A program made the position numbers and the translations under genes. 15,326 bases of DNA, from the NCBI GenBank assembly GCA_964354375.1, contig CAYGZQ010000083.1:1-15326 (forward strand), written 5' to 3'. The stretch comes from CAYGZQ01 sp964354375 [NCBI: uncultured Planctomycetota bacterium] (GTDB lineage Bacteria; JAJVIF01; JAPKYR01). The notes under the pieces are model-generated. The model saw only the letters and a program-made list of their open reading frames with translations, was not told where the DNA came from and searched no databases. Each line of letters opens with the position of its first letter. Position 1 is the first letter of the stretch. This document shows positions 15,019-15,326 of this stretch, in pieces.

Positions 15019-15326
15019 TCATATTATATCGACATCTACATACACTGTACAAGTCATTTCCGAGCCGTGGTTGTCGGTGAGGCGCAGCAGGACGGGGCCG
15101 TGGTAGGAGGCGGTGTAGGAGTGCGTGGGATTGTCCGGGTCGCCGGTGTAGGAGTCGTCGACCGGCTCGCCGTAGAGGCCGTCGCCGTCGAAGTCCCACT
15201 CGGAGGTGAGCTCGTCGCACGGATCGGGATCGTACGATCCGGTCGCATCAAACTCGATCAGCGCCGGCGCGGGCCCGATGTAGGGCATCGGCGTGCAAAG
15301 AAAGAGTGAGCACACAGGAGGCTGAT
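15019..15326 (-). CDS. PKD-domain protein, C-terminal fragment cut by the window edge
   Basis: The frame is open to the right window edge and ends at TGA 15019-15021, so only the last 101 or so residues are visible. A GTG at 15315 exists, but the upstream codons read QPPVCSL, a usual lead-in between domains, so the start is probably outside. The visible part is one PKD-like beta-sandwich: ALIEFDATGSYDPDP, then SEWDFDGDGLYG with its Asp-rich turn, THSYTASYHGPVLLRLTDNH, and the final strand TCTVYVDVDI. PKD domains occur in secreted and surface proteins, where they bind carbohydrate or protein or act as spacers. The protein ends directly after the domain, with no anchor or sorting signal. GC is high here compared with the BREX genes. 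The fold call is firm; what the whole protein does cannot be seen. Confidence 0.75.
   Translation of the reverse strand, partial: QPPVCSLFLCTPMPYIGPAPALIEFDATGSYDPDPCDELTSEWDFDGDGLYGEPVDDSYTGDPDNPTHSYTASYHGPVLLRLTDNHGSEMTCTVYVDVDII
15023..15052 (-). promoter_or_regulatory. Candidate promoter of the TM0106-family nuclease
   Basis: On the - strand, TTGTAC (15047-15052) and a perfect TATAAT (15023-15028) are separated by 18 nt. The site overlaps the last codons of the PKD-domain gene. Transcription would start near 15015, giving a leader of about 155 nt before the ATG at 14858. Confidence 0.4.

Noticed and set aside
14967-15021. Protein-like continuation after the TGA stop of the PKD gene, as if TGA were read through
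   Set aside because: Only about 17 codons to the next TGA, GC-rich sequence gives such frames by chance, and no recoding element is seen. The PKD domain is complete at the first stop.
14920-15309. 129-residue + strand frame, Val/Gly-rich
   Set aside because: It is antisense to the PKD domain, and its Val/Gly repeats are a by-product of GC-rich codons on the other strand.

Overview
This is bacterial DNA of moderate GC content that looks like part of a defence island in an uncultured or poorly studied bacterium. I cannot name the organism. A PKD-domain secreted or surface protein sits at the right edge; such proteins are common in large-genome environmental lineages, but that is weak evidence. 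There are no rRNA genes, tRNA genes, CRISPR arrays or insertion sequences that I can support.

Left part (1-7430, + strand): the 3' half of a BREX phage-defence operon. In order it holds pglX (5' end outside the window), pglZ (of the type B form, as I recognise it), brxL, and a short 84-codon reading frame that overlaps the brxL stop codon. The genes are packed end to end (2 nt gap, 1 nt overlap, 4 nt overlap), so they form one transcript. PglX should methylate host DNA, PglZ is a phosphatase-superfamily protein, and BrxL is an AAA+ ATPase with a Lon-like C-terminus. brxA, brxB and brxC would lie to the left of the window. The 84-codon frame looks like the tail of a larger gene that lost its body. 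The middle of pglX is clearly richer in AT than its flanks, as if a specificity module had been swapped.

Middle part (7431-12358, - strand): a 383-nt gap without a convincing gene, then three unrecognised genes read leftwards. A four-helix membrane protein (9935-11209) and a 697-residue soluble protein (7814-9907) form a two-gene operon. It has a good sigma70-type promoter at 11436-11464 and a roughly 220-nt leader carrying two 54-bp tandem repeats with conserved internal dyads. Upstream, a 196-residue protein with one membrane anchor (11768-12358) has its own extended -10 promoter. These genes match no system I know and are the best candidates for an undescribed module.

Right part (12359-15326): two degraded copies of an M15 zinc peptidase gene (+ strand, 12507-13344). 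The first has only the N-terminal region. The second has a complete zinc motif that is split by two compensating frameshifts in G runs. A C8 run lies between the copies. Then comes an intact TM0106-family RecB/Cas4-like nuclease (13380-14858, - strand), which carries both a PD-(D/E)XK domain and a DEDD exonuclease domain, and finally the C-terminal end of a PKD-domain protein (- strand, cut by the window edge).
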